Below are positions 1 to 6,977 of a DNA stretch of 11,144 bases, in pieces (the stretch's first letter is position 1; each line of letters opens with the position of its first letter). The translations under genes and the position numbers were made by a program. Source of the stretch: Actinomycetes bacterium (GTDB lineage Bacteria > Actinomycetota > Acidimicrobiia > Acidimicrobiales > RAAP-2); the NCBI GenBank assembly GCA_021850345.1, contig JAJZMN010000101.1, forward strand, positions 1-11,144, in the 5' to 3' direction. The notes under the pieces are model-generated. The model was given only the letters and a program-made list of their open reading frames with translations, was not told the origin of the DNA and searched no databases.

Positions 1-948
1 GATGTGCTCATCGCGGACCGCAACAACAACCGGCTGATCATCGTCAACCCGCAGGGCAACATCGTCTGGAGGTTCCCGAAGCCCGGCGACCTGGCTCCCG
101 GGCAGACCTTCCGCACACCCGACGACGCGTTCTTCACCCCCAACGGCAAGGACATCATCGTCACCCAAGAGGACAACTACGTCGTCTCGGAGATCTCGGT
201 CGCCACCGGCCACATCGTCTGGCGCTACGGACACCCCGGGACGCCGGGCTCGGGGCCCAACTACCTCGACAACCCGGACGACGCGATGATGCTTCCCAAC
301 GGCGACGTCGTGCTGGCGGACATCAAGAACTGCCGGCTCCTCGTCCTGCACCCGCCGAGCCACGCACCGCTCGAGGTCGTCGGTCAGACGACGAACGCGT
401 GCCTTCACACACCGCCGGCGCACTGGGGCAGCCCCAACGGCGTCTTCCCGCTCTCCGACGGCAACTGGGTGGTGACCGAGATCAACGGCGACTGGGTCGA
501 CGGCTTCGACCTCGCGACCGGAAAGGTGCTGTGGTCGACCAATCCACCCGGTGTGGCCTATCCGTCGGACACCAACCAGGTGCACGGCACACTCTTCATC
601 ACCGCCGACTACTCCGATCCCGGCCAGGTCGTCGAGTTCACCTCGAGCGGCCAGCTCGTGTGGCGCTACGCGCCGACGGGCACCCAGACGCTCGCCGACC
701 CGTCCCTCGCCCTGCCCCTGCCCAACGGCGACGTGATCTTGAACGACGACTGGAACCACCGCGTGATCGTCGTCGACCCCAAGACGAACCAGATCGTCTG
801 GCAGTACGGCCACACCGGGATCCCCGGCGCCGGTCCCGGCTATCTCGACAAGCCCGACGGGCTCGACCTGGTCCCGCCGTTCTCGCTCACCGTCCGCCAC
901 CGCAACGCCATGCTCGGCCCGCCGAGCCCCGCGCCGACTGGTGGTTAA
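1..948 (+). CDS. PQQ/NHL-like beta-propeller repeat protein, 3' part (5' end outside window)
   Basis: The frame is open from the first base, so the gene starts upstream; 315 residues are visible, ending in TAA at 946-948. The protein is built from degenerate repeats of about 40-50 residues. Each has an NGD-[IV]-[IV]-type strand, a short loop with Asp/Asn, and an [IL]VW[RQ][YF] strand (residues about 21-25, 72-76, 219-223 and 265-269). These features fit a PQQ-like or NHL/arylsulfotransferase-type beta-propeller. Two blades are near copies: YGHPGTPGSGP (about 76-86) and YGHTGIPGAGP (about 269-279), each followed by YLD and PD. Two cysteines (about 111 and 134) could form a disulfide, which would suit a secreted protein, but the N-terminus that would carry a signal peptide is missing. 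The end is a short Pro-rich tail. No catalytic residues can be assigned. It may bind ligand or act as a scaffold; its function is unknown. It lies 59 nt upstream of the EF-G-like gene on the same strand. Confidence 0.8.
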   Translation, partial: DVLIADRNNNRLIIVNPQGNIVWRFPKPGDLAPGQTFRTPDDAFFTPNGKDIIVTQEDNYVVSEISVATGHIVWRYGHPGTPGSGPNYLDNPDDAMMLPNGDVVLADIKNCRLLVLHPPSHAPLEVVGQTTNACLHTPPAHWGSPNGVFPLSDGNWVVTEINGDWVDGFDLATGKVLWSTNPPGVAYPSDTNQVHGTLFITADYSDPGQVVEFTSSGQLVWRYAPTGTQTLADPSLALPLPNGDVILNDDWNHRVIVVDPKTNQIVWQYGHTGIPGAGPGYLDKPDGLDLVPPFSLTVRHRNAMLGPPSPAPTGG

Positions 949-973
949 CTGGCGAGCGGGCGTACGCCGGTAG

Positions 974-1000
974 GGGCTGCCGGCCAGCCCGGAAGGAGGT
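974..1000 (+). promoter_or_regulatory. GC hairpin abutting a strong Shine-Dalgarno of the EF-G-like gene
   Basis: GGGCTG (974-979) pairs perfectly with CAGCCC (985-990) around a 5-nt loop, CCGGC. The Shine-Dalgarno GGAAGGAGGT follows at 991-1000, 7 nt before the GTG start at 1008. The ribosome-binding site fixes that start. The hairpin is seen in the sequence; any effect on ribosome access, or weak 3'-end protection for the upstream transcript, is inference. No U-run follows, so it is not a classical intrinsic terminator. Confidence 0.5.
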
Positions 1001-1007
1001 CGCCGTC

Positions 1008-3086
1008 GTGTCGTTCCCGCCGTCGGACATCCGCAACGTGGCCCTGATCGGTCACCACGCGGCAGGCAAGACCACCCTCGCCGAGGCGCTCTTGCTCTCC
1101 ACCGGTGCCCTGAGCCGTCAGGGATCGGTCGAAAAGGGCACCACGGTCTGCGACTTCGAGCCCGAGGAGATCTCCCGCCAGCTGTCGGTCTCGTTTGCGA
1201 TCGCACCGTGCGAGGTCGACGGCGTGAAGCTGAACATCCTCGACACGCCGGGCTACGCCGACTTCGCCACGGACATGCGCGATGCACTCAGCCTCGCAGA
1301 TCTCGCGGTGGTGGTCGTAAGCGCCACCGACGGCGTCCAGGCGCAGACCGAGGACGCCTGGAGAGAGGCGGCCGCGCTCGGGATCCCGCGCATCATCGTG
1401 ATCGACAAGCTCGACCGCGAGCGTGCCGACTTCGACCGGACGCTCGCCGAGGTCCGTTCGGCGTTCGGTGCGGGCGTCGCGCCGGTCGAGTTGCCGGTCG
1501 GCGCCGAGAGCGAGTTCCGCGGCGTCATCGACCTCCTCGACGACCGGGCGACGCTCTACGACACGAAGTCCGGGCCGCCGCTGCGCGGCGTGGACGGGCC
1601 GATCCCCGACGACTTGGCGGTGACCGAGCACGCCGTCCACGAACAGCTGATCGAAGGGATCGTCGTCGGCGACGACGAGCTCACGGCGCGCTACCTCGAA
1701 GGCGAAGAGATCGCCCGCGACGAGCTCCAGGCGAGCCTCGCGTCAGGTGTCGCCGCCGGTGCCGTGTTCCCCGTGCTGTGCTGCTCGGGGGCGACGGGCG
1801 TCGGTGTCGACCGTCTCGCCCGGCTCATCGTGGAGCTGTGCCCCTCCCCGGACCGGGGCAGGCCGGCGCAGGTGAGGGCGGGAGACACGACGACCGAGGT
1901 GGCGGCGGATCCCTCTGCACCGCCCCTCCTCGTCGTCTGCAAGACCCTCTCGGACCAGCACGCCGGTCGCCTCTCGCTCTGCAAGGTCCTCTCGGGCACC
2001 CTCAAGCCCGACACCGTGCTCACGAACCCCCGCTCACGCACCGACGAGCGGCTGCACGTGCTGTCGGTGCTCCGCGGCCACGAGACGACCCCGGTGGACT
2101 CGGCCAGCGCCGGCGACTTCGTCGCGATCCCCCGTCTCACCGGGTCGCTCACCGGCGACACCCTCGCGCCGAAGGACAAGCCCGTCAGCGTGGTGTTCCC
2201 CGACGCGGAGGCGGCCGCGCTCAGTGTCGCGGTCGCCCCGGCTTCCCGGGCGGACGAGGACAAGCTGATGTCGGCACTCCAGCGCCTCTGCGAGGAGGAC
2301 CGCAGCCTCGGCGTCTCGCGCAACGACGAGGCGCACCAGACGGTCCTCGGCGTCTCGGGAGAGGTCCACCTCGCGGTCACTCTCGAGCGTCTGTCGCGCA
2401 AGTTCGGCGTCACGGTCGAACGTCAGGAGGTGGCGATCCCCTATCGCGAGACCATCTCCAAGCCCGCCGCCGCCGAGGGCAAGCACAAGAAGCAGTCCGG
2501 CGGCCATGGCCAGTTCGGCGTCTGCCACCTCCGCGTCGAGCCCCTCGGCCGCGGTGAGGGGTTCCAATTCCACGACGAGGTGGTCGGGGGCGCCATCCCC
2601 CGCCAGTACATCCCCGCCGTCGAAAAGGGGGTCGTCGAGGCGATGTCCCGAGGCGGCGCCTTCGGCTACCCCGTGGTCGACGTGTCGGTGACCGTCGACG
2701 ACGGCAAGTACCACTCGGTCGACTCCTCAGAGCTCAGCTTCAAGACGGCGGCGATGCTCGCCTTCCGCGAGGCCGTCGCCCACGCCGGCCCGATCCTCTT
2801 GGAACCGATCTCCAAGGTCGTGGTGCAGGTCCCCGCCGAGCTGCAAGGTGATGTCCTCGGCGACCTCAACTCGAGGCGGGGACGGATCGTCGGCACGGAA
2901 GTCACCGTCGACTCCTTCCAGGAGGTGACGGCGATGGTCCCCGCCGCCGAGCTCGCCCGCTACGCCGTCGACCTGCGCGCGCTGACCGGCGGCCGCGCGC
3001 GCTTCCGTGCCGAGCACGATCACTACGACCCGGTTCCCGAGCACCTCGTCGCCGGCCTCGCGAGGACCGTCGCCGCCACCGATTGA
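1008..3086 (+). CDS. fusA2: Elongation factor G-like protein (EF-G2/FusA2 type)
   Basis: This encodes 692 residues, the usual length of EF-G. I chose the GTG at 1008 because of the near-perfect Shine-Dalgarno at 991-1000 and because the GTPase domain starts at once. Motifs: G1 GHHAAGKT (15-22), G3 DTPGYADF (79-86), G4 DKLD (133-136, for NKxD) and a G5-like SGATG (260-264). Domain II starts near 305, domain III near 400-475, and domain IV carries the HKKQSGGHGQFG tip region (493-504). Domain V ends near 690. EF-G drives ribosome translocation and, with RRF, recycling. This paralogue family differs in key residues: the RGITI switch-I motif is RQLSV here, so Ser replaces the Mg-binding Thr, and the PGH histidine is Tyr83. 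From general knowledge, mycobacterial EF-G2 binds GTP but has little or no GTPase activity, so this protein may not be a regular translocase. Its role is unknown. The canonical fusA is presumably elsewhere. It is convergent with the HIT gene, 79 nt apart. Confidence 0.9.
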   Translation: MSFPPSDIRNVALIGHHAAGKTTLAEALLLSTGALSRQGSVEKGTTVCDFEPEEISRQLSVSFAIAPCEVDGVKLNILDTPGYADFATDMRDALSLADLAVVVVSATDGVQAQTEDAWREAAALGIPRIIVIDKLDRERADFDRTLAEVRSAFGAGVAPVELPVGAESEFRGVIDLLDDRATLYDTKSGPPLRGVDGPIPDDLAVTEHAVHEQLIEGIVVGDDELTARYLEGEEIARDELQASLASGVAAGAVFPVLCCSGATGVGVDRLARLIVELCPSPDRGRPAQVRAGDTTTEVAADPSAPPLLVVCKTLSDQHAGRLSLCKVLSGTLKPDTVLTNPRSRTDERLHVLSVLRGHETTPVDSASAGDFVAIPRLTGSLTGDTLAPKDKPVSVVFPDAEAAALSVAVAPASRADEDKLMSALQRLCEEDRSLGVSRNDEAHQTVLGVSGEVHLAVTLERLSRKFGVTVERQEVAIPYRETISKPAAAEGKHKKQSGGHGQFGVCHLRVEPLGRGEGFQFHDEVVGGAIPRQYIPAVEKGVVEAMSRGGAFGYPVVDVSVTVDDGKYHSVDSSELSFKTAAMLAFREAVAHAGPILLEPISKVVVQVPAELQGDVLGDLNSRRGRIVGTEVTVDSFQEVTAMVPAAELARYAVDLRALTGGRARFRAEHDHYDPVPEHLVAGLARTVAATD

Positions 3087-3165
3087 GCTTTCCTCGCCGG
3101 GCGCCAGCCGACAGTCCTGGGCGGCAGGCCTGCTCGTCGGGCCCGTGCGGGGCGGCGCTCAAGGG

Positions 3166-3696
3166 TCAGCCCGGTTCTCCGCCTTCGCCTTGCGGCCAGG
3201 CGGGGTGGAGCCTCTCCCACGCCTCGCCGAGCGTCTCTGGGATGACCCGGACGCCGGCGACCGAGGTCATGAAGTTGGTGTCGCCCGACCAACGCGGGAC
3301 CACGTGCAGGTGCAGGTGGCGGGGGATGCCGGCCCCCGCCGCGCGGCCGAGGTTGGCGCCGATGTTGACGCCGTCGGGCGCATAGGCCGCGCTGAGCGCC
3401 CGGGCCGCGGCCTGCGTCGCCATCCACAGCTCGGACGACTCCTCGCCGGTCAGTTCCTCGAGGTCAGAGACGTGGCGAAGCGGCAGGACCAGAAGGTGCC
3501 CGCTCGCGTACGGGTAGGCGTTGAGCACCGCGAAGGTGAGCTTCCCGCGCCACACCATCCCGTTGTCCCGGGAGGGTGCGCCGCTCTCTGCGATCGCGCA
3601 GAAGACGCAGGCGTCGTCGACCCCGCTGCGCTCGGCCTCGGTCGCCCCGCGCACGTACTCGAGGCGCCAGCCCGCCCAAAGCTGCTCGAGGGGCAC
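3166..3696 (-). CDS. HIT-family Ap4A phosphorylase-like protein
   Basis: This encodes 176 residues from a GTG at 3696, only 2 nt after the thrS stop. There is no clear ribosome-binding site, so translational coupling to thrS is likely. The catalytic histidine triad HLHLHVV is at 127-133 (H127, H129, H131), followed by the PRW that is common in this subgroup. A CVFC pair (30-33) is a probable zinc site. The segments RGKLTFAVLNAYPY and GHLLVLP, and the start LEQLW, resemble the mycobacterial protein Rv2613c, a diadenosine tetraphosphate phosphorylase that also lies directly downstream of thrS. The likely reaction is phosphorolysis of Ap4A to ADP and ATP in the cytoplasm. Aminoacyl-tRNA synthetases make Ap4A as a side product, so the pairing with thrS makes sense. 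A general HIT nucleotide hydrolase is the alternative. In mycobacteria pgsA follows; here the operon ends and meets the EF-G-like gene tail to tail. Confidence 0.88.
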   Translation of the reverse strand: MPLEQLWAGWRLEYVRGATEAERSGVDDACVFCAIAESGAPSRDNGMVWRGKLTFAVLNAYPYASGHLLVLPLRHVSDLEELTGEESSELWMATQAAARALSAAYAPDGVNIGANLGRAAGAGIPRHLHLHVVPRWSGDTNFMTSVAGVRVIPETLGEAWERLHPAWPQGEGGEPG

Positions 3697-3698
3697 GG

Positions 3699-5687
3699 CT
3701 ACGCGCCCGGCGAGATCCGTCGCGCGTCGACGTCGGCGCGGACCCTCGCGATCGCGGCGTCGAGCGGGACGCCCCGCTCGGGCCGGTCGCCGCCCCGGCG
3801 GTTGACGCCAACGGTTCCCGCGGCCACGTCGTCGTCGCCGACCACGAGCACGTAGGGGACCTTCTCGAGCTTCGCGCGGCGGATACGCCCACCGAGCGGC
3901 TCGCTCGCGTCCTCCATGTCGGCGCGCAACCCTTCGCGACGGAACCGCTCGGTCGCCGAGGCCGCGTACGGCAGGTGGTCGTCGCGCACCGGCAGGACGC
4001 GCACCTGCACCGGCGAGAGCCAGGTGGGCAGGTTGCCGGCGAAGTGCTCCAACAGGACGCCGAAGAACCGCTCCACCGACCCGAAGAGCGCCCGGTGCAC
4101 CATGACCGGACGGTGCTTCGCGTTGTCCGCCCCGGTGTACTCGAGCCCGAAGCGCCGGGGCAGCTGCAGGTCGAGCTGGACCGTCGACATCTGCCAGTTC
4201 CTGCCGATCGCGTCGCGCGCCTGCACCGAGATCTTGGGCCCGTAGAAGGCACCGCCGCCTTCGTCGAGGACGAGATCGAGCCCCCGTCCCTCCGCGACCC
4301 GGCGGAGGACCCCGGTCGCCTCGTCCCATTCCTCGTCGGTGCCGACCGCCTTCGCCTCGGGCTTGGTCGAAAGCTCGAGCCAGAAGTCTTCGAGGCCGAA
4401 GTCCCGCAGGAGGTCGAGGACGAACGTCAGCGCCCCGCTCAGCTCGTCGGCCATCTGCTCGCGGGTGCAGAAGATGTGCGCGTCGTCCTGGGTCATCCCG
4501 CGCACCCGGGTCAGTCCGTGCACGACACCGGACTTCTCGTAGCGGTAGACGGAGCCGAACTCGAAGAGCCGCATCGGAAGCTCGCGGTAGGAGCGCTGAC
4601 GGCTGCGGTAGACGAGGATGTGGAACGGGCAGTTCATGGGCTTGACGTAGTAGGTCGAGCCGTCGTCGAGCTCCATGGGCGGATACATCGAGTCGGCGAA
4701 CCAGTCGACGTGGCCGGACTCCTCGAAGAGCGGGGCCTTCGTGATGTGCGGCGAGTACACGAAGTCGTAGCCCGCCGCTGCGTGGCGCCGGCGCGAGTAG
4801 TCCTCCATCTCCCGGCGGACGATGCCGCCCTTCGGATGGAAGACCGGCAGTCCCGAGCCGATCTCGTCGGGGAACGAGAAGAGGTCGAGCTCGTGACCGA
4901 TCCGACGATGGTCGCGCCGCTCCGCCTCCTCGATCCGGTGCAGGTGGTCGGCGAGCGCCTGCTCCGACTCCCATGCCGTGCCGTAGATCCGTTGCAGTTG
5001 CTGGCGGTGCTCGTCTCCCCGCCAGTACGCGCCGGCCACGCGCGTCAGCCGGAAGTGGCCGAGCTTCCCGGTGGACGGGACGTGGGGCCCGCGGCAGAGG
5101 TCGACGAACGCATCGGAGTTCCGGTAGGTGGAGACCGCTCCCGTCGCCCCGCCCTCACCGGCGGCGTCGACTTCCTCTGCGCCCTGGGCGACCGCCTCGA
5201 TGATCTCCTGCTTGTAGGGCTGGCCGGCGAAGAGCGCCAGTCCCTCCCCGATGCCCAGCTCCCGGCGCACGAAGGGCTGGTCCTCCGAGATGATCTTGCG
5301 CATCTCGGTGTCCACCCGCTCGAGGTCTTCCTCTGAGAAGTGGGCACCGCCGGGGAGCTCGAAGTCATAGTAGAAACCGTCGGCGATCACCGGACCGATC
5401 GCGAAGCGGGCGCCCTCCCACAGCCGCAGGACGGCCTGTGCCATGACATGCGCGGTGGAGTGACGGATGACCTCGCGGCCCGCGTCGGACTCGGGCGTCA
5501 CGATCGACACCGACGCGCCATCGGGCAGCGTCGAGGAGAGGTCGACGAGCCGACCGTCCACCTCTGCGGCCACCGCAGCCTTCGCGAGGCGCGGACCGAC
5601 GGCGGCCGCGAGGTCGGCGGCCGTCGCTCCCTGGGGCAGCTCCCGCTCCGAGCCGTCGGGGAGCTTCACCGTCACCGTTGCCGCCAT
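3699..5687 (-). CDS. thrS: Threonine--tRNA ligase
   Basis: This encodes 662 residues, normal for full-length bacterial ThrRS. It charges tRNA-Thr with threonine in the cytoplasm. Domains in order: TGS (about 1-65); the editing domain with HSTAH (76-80) and CRGPH (198-202), which removes mischarged serine; the class II core (about 270-555); and the anticodon-binding domain (about 560-655). Motif 2 lies around RYEKSGVVHGLTRVRG (382-397) and motif 3 around HRALFGSVERF (531-541). The zinc ligands are C353 (MNCPFH), H404 (DDAHIFC) and H531. No key residue is missing. The ATG at 5687 is chosen because the TGS domain starts there and the purine-rich AAGGGG and GGAAGG lie 3 and 11 nt upstream. An in-frame GTG at 5834 would add 49 acidic Asp/Gly-rich residues, which is less likely. 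The gene sits downstream of mshC behind a 167-nt repeat-bearing leader and is followed after 2 nt by the HIT gene. Confidence 0.97.
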   Translation of the reverse strand: MAATVTVKLPDGSERELPQGATAADLAAAVGPRLAKAAVAAEVDGRLVDLSSTLPDGASVSIVTPESDAGREVIRHSTAHVMAQAVLRLWEGARFAIGPVIADGFYYDFELPGGAHFSEEDLERVDTEMRKIISEDQPFVRRELGIGEGLALFAGQPYKQEIIEAVAQGAEEVDAAGEGGATGAVSTYRNSDAFVDLCRGPHVPSTGKLGHFRLTRVAGAYWRGDEHRQQLQRIYGTAWESEQALADHLHRIEEAERRDHRRIGHELDLFSFPDEIGSGLPVFHPKGGIVRREMEDYSRRRHAAAGYDFVYSPHITKAPLFEESGHVDWFADSMYPPMELDDGSTYYVKPMNCPFHILVYRSRQRSYRELPMRLFEFGSVYRYEKSGVVHGLTRVRGMTQDDAHIFCTREQMADELSGALTFVLDLLRDFGLEDFWLELSTKPEAKAVGTDEEWDEATGVLRRVAEGRGLDLVLDEGGGAFYGPKISVQARDAIGRNWQMSTVQLDLQLPRRFGLEYTGADNAKHRPVMVHRALFGSVERFFGVLLEHFAGNLPTWLSPVQVRVLPVRDDHLPYAASATERFRREGLRADMEDASEPLGGRIRRAKLEKVPYVLVVGDDDVAAGTVGVNRRGGDRPERGVPLDAAIARVRADVDARRISPGA

Positions 5688-5722
5688 CGACCCCTTGTCC
5701 TTCCGTTCCTTCCGTTGCCACC

Positions 5723-5818
5723 TGTCACCGCCGTCACCGTCGTCGGAGACGGTGTCACGGCCGTCTCCGTCGTCGGAGACGGTGTCACCGCCGTCACCGT
5801 CGTCACCATCGGAGACGG
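5723..5818 (-). repeat. Three tandem 30-bp repeats with hairpin potential in the thrS leader
   Basis: The units are 5723-5752 (30 bp), 5753-5782 (30 bp) and 5783-5818 (36 bp). Units 1 and 2 match at 28 of 30 positions. Unit 3 equals unit 1 plus a 6-nt insertion (accatc). Each unit can form a hairpin: 5735-5754 (7-bp stem CACCGTC/GACGGTG), 5761-5782 (8-bp stem CCGTCTCC/GGAGACGG) and 5805-5819 (6 bp, with one G-U pair that exists only in minus-strand RNA). The array fills most of the mshC-thrS spacer. All unit lengths are multiples of three and, read in the thrS frame, they give an acidic Asp/Gly repeat. It could be a leader RNA element, a minisatellite, or a relic of coding sequence. Confidence 0.85.
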
Positions 5819-5832
5819 TCGGGGGGAGACGC

Positions 5833-5860
5833 ACGCTATCGGGTCGACCGCAGCTCACAA
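5833..5860 (-). promoter_or_regulatory. Candidate internal promoter for thrS–HIT
   Basis: On the minus strand TTGTGA (5860-5855, four of six matches to TTGACA) is followed after 16 nt by TAGCGT (5838-5833), which fits the loose actinobacterial TAnnnT -10. Its -35 overlaps the mshC stop codon. Transcription would begin near 5826 and give a leader of roughly 140 nt that contains the tandem repeats. The call rests on sequence pattern only; in GC-rich DNA such matches can occur by chance. Confidence 0.35.
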
Positions 5861-6976
5861 GACGACGCCGAGCAGGCGGGCACCCGCGGCGACCGGGGTG
5901 CGCGCGTCGGCCAGCTCGTCGAGCACGGCCAGCGCGCCCGGGACGTCGAGGTCGTCGTCCATGTGGGCTCGCACGGCTTCGAGGGCGCGGGTCCCTGTGC
6001 CCGACCTCGGCGCACGACGCCAGCGCTCGAGGCGCGCTGCGGTGGGTTCCAGCTCTGCGTCGTCCCACTCCCAGTCGCAGCGGTAATGGTGCGCGAGCAC
6101 GGCCAGCCGGATGACCGCCGGCTCCCAGTCCTTCAGGAGATCGCCCACGAAGACGAGGTTGCCGAGCGACTTCGACATCTTCTGCCCTCCGAGACCGACG
6201 AGCCCCCCGTGGAGCCAGTGGCGGACGAACTGACGCCCGGTCACCGCCTCTGACTGCGCGGTCTCGCACTCGTGGTGAGGGAAGACGAGATCCCGTCCGC
6301 CGCCGTGGAGGTCCACGGTGGGCCCGAGCTCGCGCATGGCGAGGGCGGAGCACTCGATGTGCCAGCCAGGCCGCCCTGGCCCCCATCGCGACTCCCACGA
6401 CGGCTCGTCTGAAAGCGAGGGCTGCCAGAGCACGAAGTCGAGCTGGTGGCGCTTGGCGGGGTCGTCCGGATTCCCGCCGTGCTCCGCGGCGAGAACGAGC
6501 ATCTCCTCCTCGGAGTAGTGGCTGACCTTGCCGAAACCAGGAAAGGTCGTCACGTCGAAGTAGACGCCGCCCTCGGAGCGGTAGGCGTGCCCCGTCTCGA
6601 GGGCCGCGCCGACGAGCGCCAGGATGTCGGGGATCGCGGACGTGGCCCGCGGCTCCACGTCGGGCGGAAGCAGCCCGAGGGCAGCCATGTCCGCGTCGAA
6701 ACGGGCCATCTCCTCGGCGGCGAGGTCCAGGTAATGGACACCGAGCTCGCGGGCCTTGCGCAGGATGTCGTCGTCCACGTCGGTGATGTTGCGCACGCAA
6801 CGCACGCGGTGACCCATGTCGAGGAGCCTCCGCTTCAGCACGTCGTAGATCAGGTACACCGCGGCATGGCCGAGATGTGCCGAGTCGTACGGCGTGATGC
6901 CGCAGGTGTACATGGTCACGAGCGGCCCGGGCTCGAACGGGACGACGCGCTGGCGCGCGGTGTCGTACAGCCGCAT
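5855..6976 (-). CDS. mshC: L-cysteine:1D-myo-inositol 2-amino-2-deoxy-alpha-D-glucopyranoside ligase
   Basis: This encodes 373 residues. MshC joins cysteine by ATP to GlcN-inositol in mycothiol synthesis. It is a cysteinyl-tRNA synthetase relative without the anticodon-binding domain. The diagnostic CGITPYD (25-31) replaces the CGPTVYD of CysRS. The HIGH motif is HLGH (34-37) and KMSKS is at 266-270. The zinc ligands by spacing are C25, C209 (WHIECS) and H234 (DLVFPHHE); T28, W205 and D229 also keep the spacing I recall for mycobacterial MshC. AAEHGGNPDDPAK (163-175) and the end LLGVVL also match MshC. It lacks the roughly 25-30-residue N-terminal extension of the mycobacterial enzyme, a difference at the start that leaves the core intact. 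The ATG lies 1 nt after the npdG stop (TGAGATG), with no strong ribosome-binding site, so coupling to npdG is likely. A truncated CysRS is the alternative but fits less well. Confidence 0.9.
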   Translation of the reverse strand: MRLYDTARQRVVPFEPGPLVTMYTCGITPYDSAHLGHAAVYLIYDVLKRRLLDMGHRVRCVRNITDVDDDILRKARELGVHYLDLAAEEMARFDADMAALGLLPPDVEPRATSAIPDILALVGAALETGHAYRSEGGVYFDVTTFPGFGKVSHYSEEEMLVLAAEHGGNPDDPAKRHQLDFVLWQPSLSDEPSWESRWGPGRPGWHIECSALAMRELGPTVDLHGGGRDLVFPHHECETAQSEAVTGRQFVRHWLHGGLVGLGGQKMSKSLGNLVFVGDLLKDWEPAVIRLAVLAHHYRCDWEWDDAELEPTAARLERWRRAPRSGTGTRALEAVRAHMDDDLDVPGALAVLDELADARTPVAAGARLLGVVL

Positions 6977-6977
6977 C

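Noticed and set aside
399..1007. Upstream in-frame extension of the EF-G-like gene
   Set aside because: The extension overlaps the beta-propeller gene out of frame, is Arg-rich and has no domain. The GTG at 1008 has a strong ribosome-binding site and starts the GTPase domain.
3087..3165. Bidirectional terminator in the EF-G/HIT convergent spacer
   Set aside because: Short palindromes exist (3124-3133 GCAGGCCTGC and 3138-3145 CGGGCCCG), but they have no loop or are too short, and no T-run follows on either strand.
3007..3855. 282-codon plus-strand open frame across the convergent spacer and the HIT gene
   Set aside because: It starts inside the EF-G-like gene and is antisense to the HIT gene and the end of thrS. 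It has no start signal and no domain.
3576..5336. 586-codon open frame antisense to thrS and the HIT gene
   Set aside because: Long antisense open frames are normal at this GC content. It shows no recognisable domain, while the opposite strand encodes clear enzymes.
5688..5735. T-box-like GGTGGCAACGG on the minus strand about 30 nt before thrS
   Set aside because: It only loosely resembles the T-box core (UGGNACC), and no stem I, specifier loop or terminator/antiterminator pair can be seen in the short repeat-filled leader.
5723..5818. CRISPR array
   Set aside because: The units are directly tandem without unique spacers, and no cas genes are present.
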